A stretch of DNA of 5,907 bases, from positions 1 to 5,907 of the forward strand of contig JABITQ010000090.1 of the NCBI GenBank assembly GCA_018700535.1. Direction: 5' to 3'. A program made the translations under genes and the position numbers. The stretch is from Candidatus Uhrbacteria bacterium. Lineage in GTDB: Bacteria > Patescibacteriota > Patescibacteriia > UBA9934 > GWF2-40-263. Below, piece by piece: positions 5,642-5,907 of the stretch (position 1 is the first letter of the stretch; every line of letters starts with the position of its first letter). The notes under the pieces are model-generated. The model worked only from the letters and a program-made list of their open reading frames with translations. It did no database searches and was not told the DNA's origin.

Positions 5642-5653
5642 CGGTTCTTTTTT
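5621..5653 (+). terminator. Rho-independent terminator overlapping the end of paralog B
   Basis: The stem GAACCGTCAT (5623-5632) with ATGACGGTTC (5638-5647) closes a GTACG loop; outer G-T and A-T pairs can extend it. A run of six T (5648-5653) follows. The first strand, the loop and the first bases of the second strand are coding, and the TGA stop is inside the stem, so a terminating ribosome would cover the hairpin. Confidence 0.92.
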
Positions 5654-5668
5654 GTTTGAATAGCAAAC

Positions 5669-5698
5669 CCGACAGTAAATGCAACTGCGTGTTATAAT
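5669..5698 (+). promoter_or_regulatory. Promoter of the nuclease-like gene at 5711
   Basis: TGT-TATAAT at 5690-5698 is a perfect extended -10, with a fair -35 CCGACA at 5669-5674 (4 of 6, spacer 18). The predicted transcript start is near 5705, only about 6 bases before ATG 5711. The leader would therefore be too short for a Shine-Dalgarno, and none is seen. Confidence 0.75.
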
Positions 5699-5710
5699 GT
5701 GGTTAATTCT

Positions 5711-5907
5711 ATGCAAGGAACTATTACCGAAAAAACCTTCTTTCAGTATCTCAAATGTGCCAATTGGATCTATTTTGATACGCATACAGATCAGGCTCGT
5801 CCGCATGTGCCTTTAATGCAGCAATTGCAGGATCAAGGGCTTATCCATGAGATGCAGCGCGATTTGATTTCTGACAAAGAAGATTTGGCTGAAGTAACAG
5901 CCGAAGA
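5711..5907 (+). CDS. N-terminal part of a probable RecB/Cas4-like PD-(D/E)XK nuclease (cut by window end)
   Basis: Open frame from ATG 5711 to the window edge (65 full codons, no stop). The protein begins MQGTITEKTFFQYLKCANWI and continues YFDTHTDQARPHVPLMQQLQDQGLIHEMQRDL. The pattern of a short beta-like start, a Thr/Phe-x-x-Tyr-Leu-x-Cys helix (Cys16), an aromatic stretch, and then a helix with a QGxxHE-type Glu is what I associate with the N-terminus of RecB-like nucleases of the TM0106/DUF2779 and Cas4-like group. In these, the first Cys often binds an Fe-S cluster and the HE segment leads into the nuclease core. The catalytic Asp and Glu-x-Lys motifs would lie beyond the window, so the call rests on about 65 residues. 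There is no Shine-Dalgarno; the start is set by the promoter position and the first ATG. Other possibilities include an unrelated hypothetical protein. Confidence 0.6.
   Translation, partial: MQGTITEKTFFQYLKCANWIYFDTHTDQARPHVPLMQQLQDQGLIHEMQRDLISDKEDLAEVTAE

Noticed and set aside
4890..5653. The repeated hairpins and dyads as a CRISPR array or mobile-element ends
   Set aside because: Only two copies, over 700 bases apart with genes between; the hairpins are followed by T runs as terminators, and no spacer pattern, target duplication or transposase is present.
5681..5688. GCAACTGC in the 5711 promoter as a half-site of the AACTG dyad seen before the paralogs
   Set aside because: A 5-6 base match without the second arm is too short to link the regulators.

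Overview
All genes in this window lie on the + strand and are tightly packed: six complete protein genes, one complete gene of uncertain start and no known family, and none on the other strand. No rRNA, tRNA, CRISPR array or insertion sequence is visible, and no stretch over 300 bases lacks a gene. TGA and TAG both act as stops, so the standard bacterial code fits. The gene mix suggests a member of the Candidate Phyla Radiation (Patescibacteria, probably Parcubacteria-like): a divergent short-loop MetK, a lysine/alanine-rich histone-H1-like protein, a DUF4015-type putative glycoside hydrolase, and several small single- or double-helix membrane proteins with no recognisable family. This placement is inference from gene content; a marker-gene tree would be needed to settle it.

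Layout. (1) Positions 43-1239: metK, S-adenosylmethionine synthetase, with a remodelled active-site region and an extra C-terminal tail. (2) 1269-1691: a small unknown protein with one membrane anchor, whose extended -10 promoter overlaps the metK stop codon. (3) 1774-4121: a three-gene operon with 2- and 3-base gaps behind a TGNTATAAT promoter. It encodes an H1-like basic tail joined to a C-terminal membrane anchor, a probable lipoprotein cyclophilin (peptidyl-prolyl isomerase), and a membrane-anchored DUF4015 TIM-barrel protein. All three products appear to be membrane-associated or exported, so the operon looks like an envelope module. (4) 4146-5653: two tandem paralogous transcription units, each with the same TTGACA-plus-dyad upstream element, a strong Shine-Dalgarno, a two-helix membrane protein of unknown family, and a nearly identical terminator hairpin. 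(5) 5711 to the window end: the start of a probable RecB/Cas4-like PD-(D/E)XK nuclease, with a promoter so close that the message is nearly leaderless.

The most novel part is region 4. Two complete gene-plus-control units have been duplicated in tandem. The proteins have diverged strongly (32 of 70 identical residues in the best-conserved block, counted by hand), yet the terminator hairpins are 24/25 identical. In the second copy the stop codon lies inside the terminator stem. In the first copy an in-frame 12-base microrepeat has created an earlier stop, leaving the ancestral stop and tail codons as a relic in the hairpin. The second point of interest is the membrane-tethered H1-like protein, which could hold the chromosome or RNA at the membrane.
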